From Bacteroidota bacterium (GTDB lineage Bacteria > Bacteroidota > Bacteroidia > Bacteroidales > SKPS01): DNA of 64,000 nt. Shown one piece after another: positions 1 to 7,776 of this stretch. Where the stretch lies: NCBI GenBank assembly GCA_022709695.1, contig JAKLII010000001.1:88881-152880 (forward strand), given 5' to 3'. The notes beneath the pieces were generated by a model. It was not told where the DNA came from, did no database searches, and was given only the letters and a program-made list of their open reading frames with translations. The stretch's first letter is position 1. Each line of letters starts with the position of its first letter. Both the position numbers and the translations under genes were made by a program.

Positions 1-219
1 TGCTGAGTTTGTCGAAGCATCTGCGAAATTTCAGCGAATTTCAGCGAGAGAAAAAATATTCTCGCAGAAATCCGCAGAAAGCACGCGGAAATCCGCAGAA
101 TTTTATTTCAGCGCCACTTGTGCTGAGTTTGTCGAAGCATCTGCGAAATTTCAGCGAATTTCAGCGAGAGAAAAAATATTCTCGCGGAAATCCGCAGAAA
201 GTTCGCGGAAATCCGCAGA
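1..219. repeat. Two tandem copies of a 120-bp repeat
   Basis: Positions 1-99 and 121-219 align with a period of exactly 120 bases. The first 60 bases are identical and there are only a few substitutions after that. Each copy carries the words TTTCAGCGAATTTCAGCG and AATCCGCAGAAA and a small hairpin (GCGAGA, about 10 A/T-rich bases, TCTCGC). Further copies lie at 749-828 and, more degenerate, near 18923-19005. The reading frame that runs through the copies repeats only because the DNA repeats, so no protein is called. The array may begin before the window. Confidence 0.9.
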
Positions 220-227
220 GATCATTC

Positions 228-605
228 TCATAAACCATTAACAATTCGGTGAATCGAGTGTAGCATATTGGCTGTGTTGAAGTTAACCAGTAATCCAAGC
301 TTTTTATCTGAAAGCTTCAAATAGGTTAATAGTTGCTTGTAGTGTACATCTGTGAGCTGCTCAACAGATTTGACTTCAACGATCACTTTGTTTTCAACAA
401 GCAAGTCTATTCTATAGCCAACATCAAGTGTTACTTCCTCATAAACAAGTGGCAGAGGGGCCTGTGAATGGACGAATAATCCATCCTTGCATAGAAGGTG
501 TTTTAAAACAGCCTCATAACTTGATTCCAATAAACCAGGTCCAAGTGATTTGTAGGTCGTGTAAATAGCACCACGGATTTTGAAGGAGATCTCATTTTCA
601 GTCAT
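228..605 (-). CDS. GxxExxY protein (PD-(D/E)XK nuclease-like fold)
   Basis: A 125-residue protein from the start MTENEISF. An upstream in-frame ATG at 671 would add a 22-residue hydrophobic, unconserved-looking tail, so the inner start is preferred. The motif GPGLLESSYEAVL matches the GxxExxY signature. It is followed by DVGYRIDLLVENKVIVEVKS, which has the D...E-V-K pattern of the PD-(D/E)XK nuclease superfamily. The biochemical role of the family is not established. The gene is AT-rich compared with rmuC next door. It lies between copies of the 120-bp repeat family (1-219 and 749-828), which suggests acquisition or mobility as a cassette. The family call is strong; function is unknown. Confidence 0.85.
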   Translation of the reverse strand: MTENEISFKIRGAIYTTYKSLGPGLLESSYEAVLKHLLCKDGLFVHSQAPLPLVYEEVTLDVGYRIDLLVENKVIVEVKSVEQLTDVHYKQLLTYLKLSDKKLGLLVNFNTANMLHSIHRIVNGL

Positions 606-748
606 TGTTTTATTTGTATATATGATTGAGATACAGAAAAAGGAGAATTGCTTCACATTATTTATTGACAAATGCTCGATTCTTTAAGATTTTCTTGCAT
701 ATAAAAAATATCTGGCGGAAATCAGCATAAACTTCTTTCAGCGTCTAT

Positions 749-828
749 CAGCGAAATTTCAGCGAATTTCAGCGAGAGAAAAAATATTCTCGCGGAAATC
801 CGCAGAAAGCACGCGGAAATCCGCAGAT
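749..828. repeat. Further copy of the 120-bp repeat family
   Basis: This segment repeats positions about 21-100 almost base for base: GCGAAATTTCAGCG, then the A/T-rich hairpin, then two AATCCGCAGA words. It has the same orientation as the copies at 1-219, so the GxxExxY gene is bracketed by direct repeats. The rest of the 606-949 stretch holds the AT-rich upstream region of the GxxExxY gene and the rmuC promoter. I see no further gene there. Confidence 0.85.
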
Positions 829-873
829 TTTGTTTTTACCGCCTTTCAGCTGGAAAAAGAAGCTGAAATCAAC

Positions 874-881
874 TACATTTG
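874..881 (+). promoter_or_regulatory. Candidate -7 box for rmuC
   Basis: TACATTTG matches the Bacteroidota -7 consensus TAnnTTTG. Transcription would begin near 886, giving a leader of about 62 bases before the chosen rmuC ATG at 950. No convincing -33 TTTG is present. An ATG at 886 opens only a three-codon frame. Confidence 0.4.
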
Positions 882-949
882 CAGGATGCGGGTATAGATT
901 CTGCCTGCTATACCTCTGGGTTGATCCGTTGTACCAATTCCTGATTCCT

Positions 950-2272
950 ATGTCGTTACCACTGATTTTCATTCTGATTTTAAACGCATTAATTCTGATC
1001 ATGATGATCTATATGATGATCAGGGTCACAAAGCCTTCCGGGGAAACAGCCCGAATGATGCAGCAGCTGGAAGCCCTGCAGAAGGGGATGGAGGGGGTCG
1101 AAAAGCGTCTGAAGGAGGAGTTTCTCCTGAACCGTGAAGAGGGTAGGGGTCAGGCCCGTGAAGGGCGTGAGGAGATGGCAGCCTCCATGCGCGGGATGCA
1201 GAAATCTCTCTCGGAGGCCATGTTGCAGTCGTTCCGGGAGTTTCGGGAGGGATTCGACAAGAATGTGCAGTCGTTCAACGAGTTGCAGCGGCAAAAGTTC
1301 AGTCAGCTTGAAGAGAAGCAGGAGAAGCTGGTGCAGAGCACAGAGAAGAGGCTCGATCAGATGCGCGAGACAGTGGAGGAGAAGATGCAGAAGACCCTGA
1401 ATGAGCGGATAGGGCAGTCCTTCGAAACGGTTGGGAAGCAGCTCGATGAAGTGCAGCGTGGGCTGGGAGAGATGCGCAGCCTGGCGCAGGATGTGGGTGG
1501 ATTGAAGAAGGTACTCAGCAATGTGAAGCAGCGGGGCGGGATCGGCGAGGTGCAGCTCGGGATGCTGCTGGAGCAGATGCTGTCGCCGGAGCAGTACGAA
1601 ATGAATGTGCGCACCAAAAAGGGCTCCACCGAATTGGTGGAGTTCGCCATCAGGCTGCCGGGGCGCGAGTTGCCCGAAAAACCGCTGTACCTCCCCATCG
1701 ACGCAAAATTTCCGCGGGATACCTACGAGATGCTGGTGGATGCCTATGAAACGGGTGACCCGGCACTCATCGAAACGGCCAACCGGAACCTTGAACAGAC
1801 CATCAAAAAAATGGCTAAGGACATCCGCGACAAATACATTGATCCGCCCAACACCACCGACTTTGCTGTGATGTTCCTGCCGTTCGAGGGGATCTATGCC
1901 GAAGTGATCCGCCGTTCATCCCTCATCGACCAGCTGCAGCGCGAATTCAAGGTGGTGGTTACAGGACCCACAACCCTGACAGCCATTCTCAACAGCTTGC
2001 AGATGGGCTTCCGAACCCTCCACCTGCAGAAGCGCAGCAGCGAAGTATGGACGATCCTGGGAGCAGTGAAGACCGAGTTTGAGAAGTTTGGCGGACTGCT
2101 GGAGAAAGCGCAAAAGAACATCACCACGGCAGGCGGCGCCATCGACGAGCTCATGGGGAAACGTACCAATGCCATCAGGCGTACCCTGCGTAGTGTCGAA
2201 TCCCTCAGCCCCACCGATGCCGCCCACCTGTTGCCGGAGGTTTCAGAGGATCCATTACCTGATGATCAGTAA
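950..2272 (+). CDS. rmuC: DNA recombination protein RmuC
   Basis: A 440-residue protein. The chosen start (MSLPLIFILILN) puts one N-terminal membrane helix at residues 2-23. The upstream in-frame ATG at 830 would read through the intergenic repeat and is rejected. A charged coiled coil covers residues about 35-180, rich in E/Q/R heptads. The RmuC nuclease-like domain follows, with GGIGEVQLGMLLEQML, LPIDAKFPRDTYE and FLPFEGIYAEV. Known role of the family: it limits sequence inversions at short inverted repeats and is a predicted membrane-anchored nuclease. The C-terminus (DPLPDDQ) is disordered. The gene appears to be transcribed alone, with the AT-rich toxin-antitoxin pair about 95 bases downstream. 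Confidence 0.95.
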   Translation: MSLPLIFILILNALILIMMIYMMIRVTKPSGETARMMQQLEALQKGMEGVEKRLKEEFLLNREEGRGQAREGREEMAASMRGMQKSLSEAMLQSFREFREGFDKNVQSFNELQRQKFSQLEEKQEKLVQSTEKRLDQMRETVEEKMQKTLNERIGQSFETVGKQLDEVQRGLGEMRSLAQDVGGLKKVLSNVKQRGGIGEVQLGMLLEQMLSPEQYEMNVRTKKGSTELVEFAIRLPGRELPEKPLYLPIDAKFPRDTYEMLVDAYETGDPALIETANRNLEQTIKKMAKDIRDKYIDPPNTTDFAVMFLPFEGIYAEVIRRSSLIDQLQREFKVVVTGPTTLTAILNSLQMGFRTLHLQKRSSEVWTILGAVKTEFEKFGGLLEKAQKNITTAGGAIDELMGKRTNAIRRTLRSVESLSPTDAAHLLPEVSEDPLPDDQ

Positions 2273-2366
2273 AATGAATTATCTTTGTTCTGAAAATGAT
2301 TGTGTGTTGAAGAAATTTGATCAACTCTATAATTCAGTATTTTTTAATTTATAACATCTTCTTGTG

Positions 2367-2678
2367 ATGGAGTCTATTATCGAGCAAAAGAAATCCGAGT
2401 TGCAGCGTATATGTAAACAGCTTAGAATAAGTAAGCTGTATGCATTTGGATCTGTCGTAGCATCCGGAAAATTCCGGGAGAATAGTGATATAGATTTTAT
2501 AATCGATTTTGAAGGCACTTTATCACCTGAGGAGTATTCAGAAAACTATTTTCAGCTCCACTATCTTCTGAGAGCTCTTTTTAAACGTGAAATAGATATA
2601 ATCACCGAAAATTCACTCTCAAATCCATATTTCATCGAAAGTATAAATCAAACCAAGGTGCTGATTTATGAAGCCTGA
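2367..2678 (+). CDS. mntA: MntA-type nucleotidyltransferase antitoxin
   Basis: A 103-residue minimal nucleotidyltransferase. The polymerase-beta-like active site is visible as GSVVASGKF then NSDIDF (GS...DxD), with a third acidic position probably in REIDII. A GTG directly before this ATG could also start translation. The stop overlaps the next gene by 11 bases, the usual arrangement in MntA/HepT modules. There MntA neutralises the HepT ribonuclease by AMP transfer to a tyrosine (known for the family). The pair is visibly AT-rich against rmuC and the VWA gene, in keeping with horizontal acquisition. Whether this copy is active is inference. Confidence 0.88.
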   Translation: MESIIEQKKSELQRICKQLRISKLYAFGSVVASGKFRENSDIDFIIDFEGTLSPEEYSENYFQLHYLLRALFKREIDIITENSLSNPYFIESINQTKVLIYEA

Positions 2679-3009
2679 AATAAACAAGAACCTGTATGAT
2701 GTTCTGGTATCAATAGATTCCATCAATGATTATTTTGGGGAGAAGAAAGATTTTGAAACTTTTCGAAACGATAAAAAACTCAAACGGGCTATCGAAAGGG
2801 AAATCGAAATTATTGGTGAGGCAATAAACAGAGTGACAAAGCAAGAACCTGACATCATAATAGAGAACTCAAGAAGGATCATTGACACAAGAAACTGGGT
2901 AATCCATGGATATGACAAAGTTGATGACATAATTCTGTGGGGAATCATCGTGAATCACCTTCCAAAGCTAAAAGAAGAGGTGGTCAGGATATTAAAAATG
3001 GAAGAATAG
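2668..3009 (+). CDS. hepT: HepT-like ribonuclease toxin (DUF86)
   Basis: A 113-residue, mostly helical protein. It carries the HepT signature RNWVIHGYD, which fits the RX4HXY catalytic motif; the tyrosine is the residue AMPylated by MntA in studied systems. The segment EREIEIIGEAINRVTKQEPD is typical of DUF86. The start overlaps the mntA stop, so translation is probably coupled. The family cleaves RNA (tRNA in studied examples), but the target here cannot be read from sequence. It converges on the VWA-OmpA gene, with 30 bases between stop codons and no obvious terminator. Confidence 0.88.
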   Translation: MKPEINKNLYDVLVSIDSINDYFGEKKDFETFRNDKKLKRAIEREIEIIGEAINRVTKQEPDIIIENSRRIIDTRNWVIHGYDKVDDIILWGIIVNHLPKLKEEVVRILKMEE

Positions 3010-3039
3010 CTGATTCGGCTTAACCTCTTGATAATCATT

Positions 3040-5166
3040 TCAAGGACTCAAAAACAACACTTCAACCCTCCGGTTTTCGCGGGCTTTCCATTCCAGATCC
3101 TCTACCGGCCATACCGGTTCTGTTTTCCCTTTGCCTTCCCGTGTCATTCTTGAGGCAGAAATCCCTTTGCCCCTGAGATAGTTATACACCTCTTCGGCCC
3201 TTGCTTTACCAATGAGTCGGCAATGGGCTTCGTCGCCCACCAAGTCGCTGTGCCCCTGGATCACAATATCGCAGCCGGGGTTGGCTTTGAGATACATTAC
3301 CACCTGCTCAAGTTTCTGCATGGCTGATGAATCCAGGTCTGAACGGTCAAATTCAAACAGTGCCACCACCTGCCGCTGCAAAATCATCTTTTTGCCATAT
3401 ACGGGTGACAGGGAACTCTGCTCAATGCCTTCTTTTTCAATAGCTTCGATATTCATGGAGTCTTTAATCCAGGCCGTGGTGGTCGCTGAGGCTGTTTTTC
3501 CGGTGTTGTCGGCATACAACAGTTCAATCTGCCGGTTTCCATCGGCAGGAGCAGGCTTATACCTGATTTCGTAATAATTGTGGTACAGATGCTGGAGCTC
3601 GAAGAAGACCTTCTCGATCTCCTTTTCATTTTCCAGTTCATAGGCTTTGCCCCCTGTCATGTCCGCAAATGCCTCCAGCAGCGGTCTGTTCGCCTGTCCG
3701 CGAAAGTTAATGGTATTGAGGGTAATATGCTTTTTCCTGGCAGCCATCAACACTTCAGTGGCAAAGGTGTAGTACTTGCCCCAGTAGAACATCGATGAGT
3801 TCTCATATCCATCGGTCATAATGATCAGGTGCCGGTCGCGCATAGAATCCGGCAGCAGCCGCATACCTGCATCGGATGCGGCATTCAGCGCGGTGCTGCC
3901 GCCATAGTCCCTTCCTTTGTTGAAGGTTACTTTGCTTTCGAGTTCCTGTATGGAACCCGAAAGGGGTGCTTCCGTGCCGATGCTGTCGTCGAACCTTACG
4001 ATGGCCAGGCGGTCAGCCTTGTGTTTGCGCTGTATGAACTTCCGGGTTGCCTCGTCGAGTTCCTGAAACCATGCGTTCATCGAACCGCTGTAATCGAGTA
4101 CCAGCGCAATATCATGCGGTGTGCTGGTCATGGAGCGTATCTCCGTTACCCTGAAATCAAGGATGGGATAGCTTTTCCCCTCCACAGTTTCGATTACTGC
4201 ACGGAAAAATTTACGGGACTGTTCTTCAGTTAGATAAGGAGGCGCCAGACCGGTGATATAATTGCCCAGCGTATCGGTTATCATCACCTTCAACACTATT
4301 TCGTCCGGATAATCCTTCCAGTTCACGGAAAAAATGTCGAACACCAGCTTCCTTCCGGTGGGCAGTGTCACATAATTTTTGGTACCAGTGATGTAATCTG
4401 ACCTCACCACCGGGACCTTCACATCAATCTGGTAGGTACTGTCTGCACCCGATTCTGTTTTCCGGGTTATGGTGAAGTGATAGAATTCTGTAGAACGGGG
4501 ATTGATCTTCAGGGTCCCTTCCTGCGGGAGTAATGTGTCAGGTTTATGGAGCCTCACCCCGGAAGCCCCGATGAACCTCCATTCCAGAAACCCGGTTTCC
4601 CCTGGTCTGATCATTGTGGGCCCTTTTACATAATCACCCCTGATTTGCAGATGGTGTACTGCATTGACACAGCGTTTATTACGGTTACAGGCCTGCAGCG
4701 TATAGGTTACCGTGGAGGATGGCATAACCATCAGGGATCCGTATGCCGGTAGCCGGTCTGCCTCCTGTTGCACCGAAATCTCAGTGGCAAACCGTGTCTT
4801 CCAGTGCAGCAGACAGGGCGATCTGAACAACACGGTATCGGGCCCTTCGAATTCGATGATCTCCGGGCCATTCACCTTTACCTTGATAGTTCGTCTGGTT
4901 ACCTTGTTTCGTCGTACATGGGTGAGGGTGTAAACGATATCCTTTTCCGGAGAAACCTTCATCTCCCCCTTAAACGGCGCCATCCCCTCAATACCGGTGA
5001 CAGATAAGCTGTCTTTTCGTTTGGTCTTCTGCACATTCCATTTCAGTACAGCAGAATCCCCCAGCTCCAGTGTACGTTCAGAAATCCTGAAACTGATGGT
5101 TTGCGCCATGGAGGTAAGGGTCGTAAGAAAAAGCAGGAAAACAAACACTGGCACAATGTTCTTCAT
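3040..5166 (-). CDS. Exported VWA domain / OmpA-like peptidoglycan-binding protein
   Basis: A 708-residue protein with a signal peptide (MKNIVPVFVFLLFLTTLTSMAQ). Residues about 25-270 are tandem beta-sandwich-like repeats. A von Willebrand factor A domain begins near residue 350, with the metal-site motif DYSGSMNAW and a later TDGYENSS. The C-terminal 110 residues form an OmpA_C domain: FEFDRSDLDSSAMQKL, IQGHSDLVGDEAHC and ARENRRVEV, the meso-diaminopimelate-binding face of peptidoglycan-anchored proteins. This predicts a periplasmic protein that grips the wall while its VWA domain holds a partner. It is divergent from the TPR/transglutaminase gene at 5313. The partner is unknown. Confidence 0.88.
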   Translation of the reverse strand: MKNIVPVFVFLLFLTTLTSMAQTISFRISERTLELGDSAVLKWNVQKTKRKDSLSVTGIEGMAPFKGEMKVSPEKDIVYTLTHVRRNKVTRRTIKVKVNGPEIIEFEGPDTVLFRSPCLLHWKTRFATEISVQQEADRLPAYGSLMVMPSSTVTYTLQACNRNKRCVNAVHHLQIRGDYVKGPTMIRPGETGFLEWRFIGASGVRLHKPDTLLPQEGTLKINPRSTEFYHFTITRKTESGADSTYQIDVKVPVVRSDYITGTKNYVTLPTGRKLVFDIFSVNWKDYPDEIVLKVMITDTLGNYITGLAPPYLTEEQSRKFFRAVIETVEGKSYPILDFRVTEIRSMTSTPHDIALVLDYSGSMNAWFQELDEATRKFIQRKHKADRLAIVRFDDSIGTEAPLSGSIQELESKVTFNKGRDYGGSTALNAASDAGMRLLPDSMRDRHLIIMTDGYENSSMFYWGKYYTFATEVLMAARKKHITLNTINFRGQANRPLLEAFADMTGGKAYELENEKEIEKVFFELQHLYHNYYEIRYKPAPADGNRQIELLYADNTGKTASATTTAWIKDSMNIEAIEKEGIEQSSLSPVYGKKMILQRQVVALFEFDRSDLDSSAMQKLEQVVMYLKANPGCDIVIQGHSDLVGDEAHCRLIGKARAEEVYNYLRGKGISASRMTREGKGKTEPVWPVEDLEWKARENRRVEVLFLSP

Positions 5167-5246
5167 AGGATGCAGATTTACAATATCAACCTTGTAACAT
5201 ACTTAAAGCCGTTGTATTGTAGTTATTACACCATATGGAAGGATTT

Positions 5247-5280
5247 AGTTAGAAGTTAGGAGTTAGAAGTTAGGAGTTGG
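5247..5280. repeat. Tandem 14-bp (2 x 7) micro-repeat
   Basis: Two copies of AGTTAGAAGTTAGG, each built of two near-identical heptamers, followed by AGTTGG. It lies between the divergent genes at 5166 and 5313. The complementary heptamer AACTCCT is tandemly repeated at 18204-18235. Confidence 0.85.
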
Positions 5281-5312
5281 AACTGGTTAACAAAACACAA
5301 CAAGAAAAGTGC

Positions 5313-6359
5313 ATGGTAAAAAACGCAGTGGTTCTGGTTTTAGTATTCTTTTCGTTAGTCATGTCCGGGCAGGAGGTGGAACGGGATGTCTATGACGCAC
5401 TGAAGGCTGAGAAGCAATGGGGCCTGAAGGTGAGCCGATCATCGGAGCTGTTACTCGACAGTATCTTTTCCTCAGCTGCTGAATCGATTGATTTCGGAGA
5501 TTCTGTTTGCACAAAGGAAGAGGTTCTCGAAGTATTGCAATCCTTCAGCATTCTGGTTGAACAGCATTACGGATTCATCTACAGTCCCGTAGGTACGTTA
5601 GCCGAAGCCATGGACAAACGCATTCTCGACTGTAATTACAATTCGCTGCTGTTTCACACCTTCTTCAACCGCATCAGGGGGTACCGGTTATACCCGGTGC
5701 TGGTACCCGGCCACATGTTTGTGCGCTGGTACCTTAACGACACCACATGGCTCAATTACGAGACCACCAGCCGGGAATTTCTTTCGGATGATTATTACCG
5801 TAAAAACTTCACTGTGCTTCCTCAGCCCGAAGAGATGGGTCTGTACCTGAAACCGCTGAACGACAAGCAGCTTACGGCCTTACACCTGGCAGAGGTAGCA
5901 CATGACGTGGCGGATACGGCCAGGGCTCTTGCCATACGACTCAACCGCAAAGCGCTGGAGCTCGACAGCACCTCCTTTCATGTGCTCCGGAACCTGAGCA
6001 GGGATTTCTATTTCAATGGGCAGAAAGATTCGTCAGGATTTTACTTTTCCAGGGCATTGGCGCTTGATTCCATGAACTATACAGTGCATATCGGCAGGGC
6101 AGAGATGTTCATAGAAAACAACGAGTACGAAGCCTCGTTGCCGTGGATTGGAACCGCGGCTCAGATCAGCCCTGGCAATCCTAATACATATATGCTGAAA
6201 TGTTACGCCTTCCTGAAAATGAAATCCCTGGAACCTGCCATGGCAGCTTTCGAAGAGGCCAACCGGTGCATAGACAAAGAAACGATCTTTACCCTGCTGG
6301 CCAACTACCGCTTCCTGGCATGGCTCGATCAGGAGCTTATCCTGCTGATGGGGGAATGA
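5313..6359 (+). CDS. Exported transglutaminase-like / TPR protein
   Basis: A 348-residue protein from the start MVKNAVVLVLVFFSLVMSGQ, a clear signal peptide. An in-frame ATG at 5277 lies in the micro-repeat and is rejected. Residues about 50-175 resemble the SirB1-like transglutaminase core. KRILDCNYNSLLFHTFF supplies the cysteine, VPGHMFVRW the histidine and WLNYETT the third polar position. Residues about 190-335 are TPR-like helices (ALAIRLNRKALELDS, YFSRALALDSMNYT). The catalytic triad is inferred from order and spacing. The likely role is a periplasmic peptidase-like or binding protein; the substrate is unknown. Confidence 0.75.
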   Translation: MVKNAVVLVLVFFSLVMSGQEVERDVYDALKAEKQWGLKVSRSSELLLDSIFSSAAESIDFGDSVCTKEEVLEVLQSFSILVEQHYGFIYSPVGTLAEAMDKRILDCNYNSLLFHTFFNRIRGYRLYPVLVPGHMFVRWYLNDTTWLNYETTSREFLSDDYYRKNFTVLPQPEEMGLYLKPLNDKQLTALHLAEVAHDVADTARALAIRLNRKALELDSTSFHVLRNLSRDFYFNGQKDSSGFYFSRALALDSMNYTVHIGRAEMFIENNEYEASLPWIGTAAQISPGNPNTYMLKCYAFLKMKSLEPAMAAFEEANRCIDKETIFTLLANYRFLAWLDQELILLMGE

Positions 6360-6374
6360 ATGCAGGAAGAATGC

Positions 6375-6402
6375 TCAATGATCAATGTTCAATGATCAAT
6401 GT
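6375..6402. repeat. Tandem 14-bp micro-repeat
   Basis: Two perfect copies of TCAATGATCAATGT just after the stop of the TPR gene. Each copy is two imperfect heptamers (TCAATGA, TCAATGT). It has the same heptad architecture as the repeats at 5247 and 18204. Confidence 0.85.
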
Positions 6403-6512
6403 TGAGTCCCTGACCTTGCCTGAAATAGGTTGACTTTTTTCAACAACTATTCATCATCAAGTTGACTTTTTCTTTTTTGAACCTTGATCTTTAAACCTTG
6501 AATTAAAGGCAC

Positions 6513-6541
6513 AAAAAAAGGCACCCCGAAGGGCACCTTTT
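6513..6541 (-). terminator. Rho-independent terminator with UUCG loop
   Basis: Read on the minus strand, arms AAAAGGTGCCC and GGGTGCCTTTT flank a TTCG loop. They pair over 11 positions, two of them G-U, and run into seven T residues. On the plus strand the two wobble pairs become C-A mismatches, so the element favours minus-strand transcription. It lies 24 bases beyond the stop of the T9SS cargo gene. Confidence 0.85.
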
Positions 6542-6564
6542 CACTGGTCATGGTTTTTATGGAA

Positions 6565-7656
6565 CTATTCGCTTACCACGAATTTACGGGTTGAGGTTCC
6601 TTTTTCGGAAGCAATCTGTACAAAATACACGCCCGGCTGATAATCGCCTGTGTTGAGGGTGTAGTTCATGCTGTTTACCACAGGGGCTTCAACTACTTGT
6701 CCAACAGCGTTGAATACCGTAATATGGCTGATCCTGCTGTCTGCATTGATATTGAGGATGGTTTGTGCCGGATTGGGATAGAGTTTGAAAGCTCCAGCCG
6801 ATTCCGGATCATTGATACCCACATTGCCCATATCGAAAATGATGACCATATTGGGGTCTTGCTGAACATTGGCAACAAGGATGAATTTTCCGGGAATCAC
6901 GGTGCTTGAACCGCCCAATCCACCGGCGAGTGCATTGGCAGCATCAATTCCTGGAACGGTGGAGCAGTCGTGGGTGCTTACAATGCTATTGCTGGCAATA
7001 TGGTACTGCACGATATCAACCTTGGGGGCAGTGGCATCCTGGCTGAAGAACCAGATGTAGGGTCCTCCGGCGGTTACATTGTCGAATTGGCTGCCATAAT
7101 TGCTGGCAAATTCTGTGGGAACGGTAACGGAAGAGATGAGGGTTCCGTCTTTTTTGTGTGAACTCAGGGTTGCCCAGTCACCTGCCCAGAAGCCCCCATT
7201 GCCGCCATCGAGGGTAGGATCATAGCAGAGGTGCCTTACGGTTGCGCTACCTAATGAAATGGTGCTCACCAGGGTTTTGGTGGTGAAATCCATCTGATAA
7301 ATGCTGCTTCCGGTGGCACCGGCGCGGCCATAGAAGTAAGTCCCGTCGAAGCACAGATCCCTGATACCTGCAGCCACACCCGGAATCTCAAATGAATCGG
7401 CGATGGCACCGGTTAAGGAATTGTACTTGCGGATCATTCCGCTGGTTTGCCACATGGCAGTGTAAATGTACTGGCCACTGATTTCAACGGCCTGTTCACC
7501 CGGCATTGCGGTGTTGAAGGTGGTAAGTACATCCCAGACTCCTTTCACAGAGTTTACACTCTTCGAGAATACCGGGCTTTGCTCGTTGACCTGTGCCGAG
7601 AGCATACCGGCCAGAAACAACATTGCGATCGCTGACAGAGTAACTTTTTTCATCAT
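6565..7656 (-). CDS. Secreted protein with T9SS type A sorting domain
   Basis: A 363-residue protein. A signal peptide (KKVTLSAIAMLFLAGMLSAQ) is followed by repeats rich in G, W and aromatic residues, such as YIYTAMWQTSG and YFYGRAGATGS. These read like a beta-propeller of the kind that reports trajectories in secreted proteins. The last 75 residues are a T9SS sorting domain: FKLYPNPAQTILNIN, then TVFNAVGQVV, then PGVYFVQIASEKG and KFVVSE. It is exported through the Sec and type IX systems to the cell surface or medium. Enzymatic function is not visible. Two ATG codons are adjacent (7656 and 7653). Confidence 0.88.
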   Translation of the reverse strand: MMKKVTLSAIAMLFLAGMLSAQVNEQSPVFSKSVNSVKGVWDVLTTFNTAMPGEQAVEISGQYIYTAMWQTSGMIRKYNSLTGAIADSFEIPGVAAGIRDLCFDGTYFYGRAGATGSSIYQMDFTTKTLVSTISLGSATVRHLCYDPTLDGGNGGFWAGDWATLSSHKKDGTLISSVTVPTEFASNYGSQFDNVTAGGPYIWFFSQDATAPKVDIVQYHIASNSIVSTHDCSTVPGIDAANALAGGLGGSSTVIPGKFILVANVQQDPNMVIIFDMGNVGINDPESAGAFKLYPNPAQTILNINADSRISHITVFNAVGQVVEAPVVNSMNYTLNTGDYQPGVYFVQIASEKGTSTRKFVVSE

Positions 7657-7687
7657 AATAAAGATTTAAGTGAATAATTGAACCATA

Positions 7688-7695
7688 CAAAAGTA
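7688..7695 (-). promoter_or_regulatory. Candidate -7 box for the T9SS cargo gene
   Basis: On the minus strand TACTTTTG matches TAnnTTTG, placing the transcript start near 7683 and a leader of about 27 bases. No clear -33 element is visible. Confidence 0.45.
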
Positions 7696-7776
7696 AAAGT
7701 TTATTATCAGAATTATCTTTACCTGGGTGTTTTTTTTATTCATTTACCAACATGTCTCTAACTCGCTCATAAATCA

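Noticed and set aside
9..233. Open frame through the 120-bp repeat encoding a repeated peptide
   Set aside because: The peptide repeats only because the DNA repeats; it is rich in Arg/Lys/Asn without any fold signature, and a copy of the DNA elsewhere is not open in the same way.
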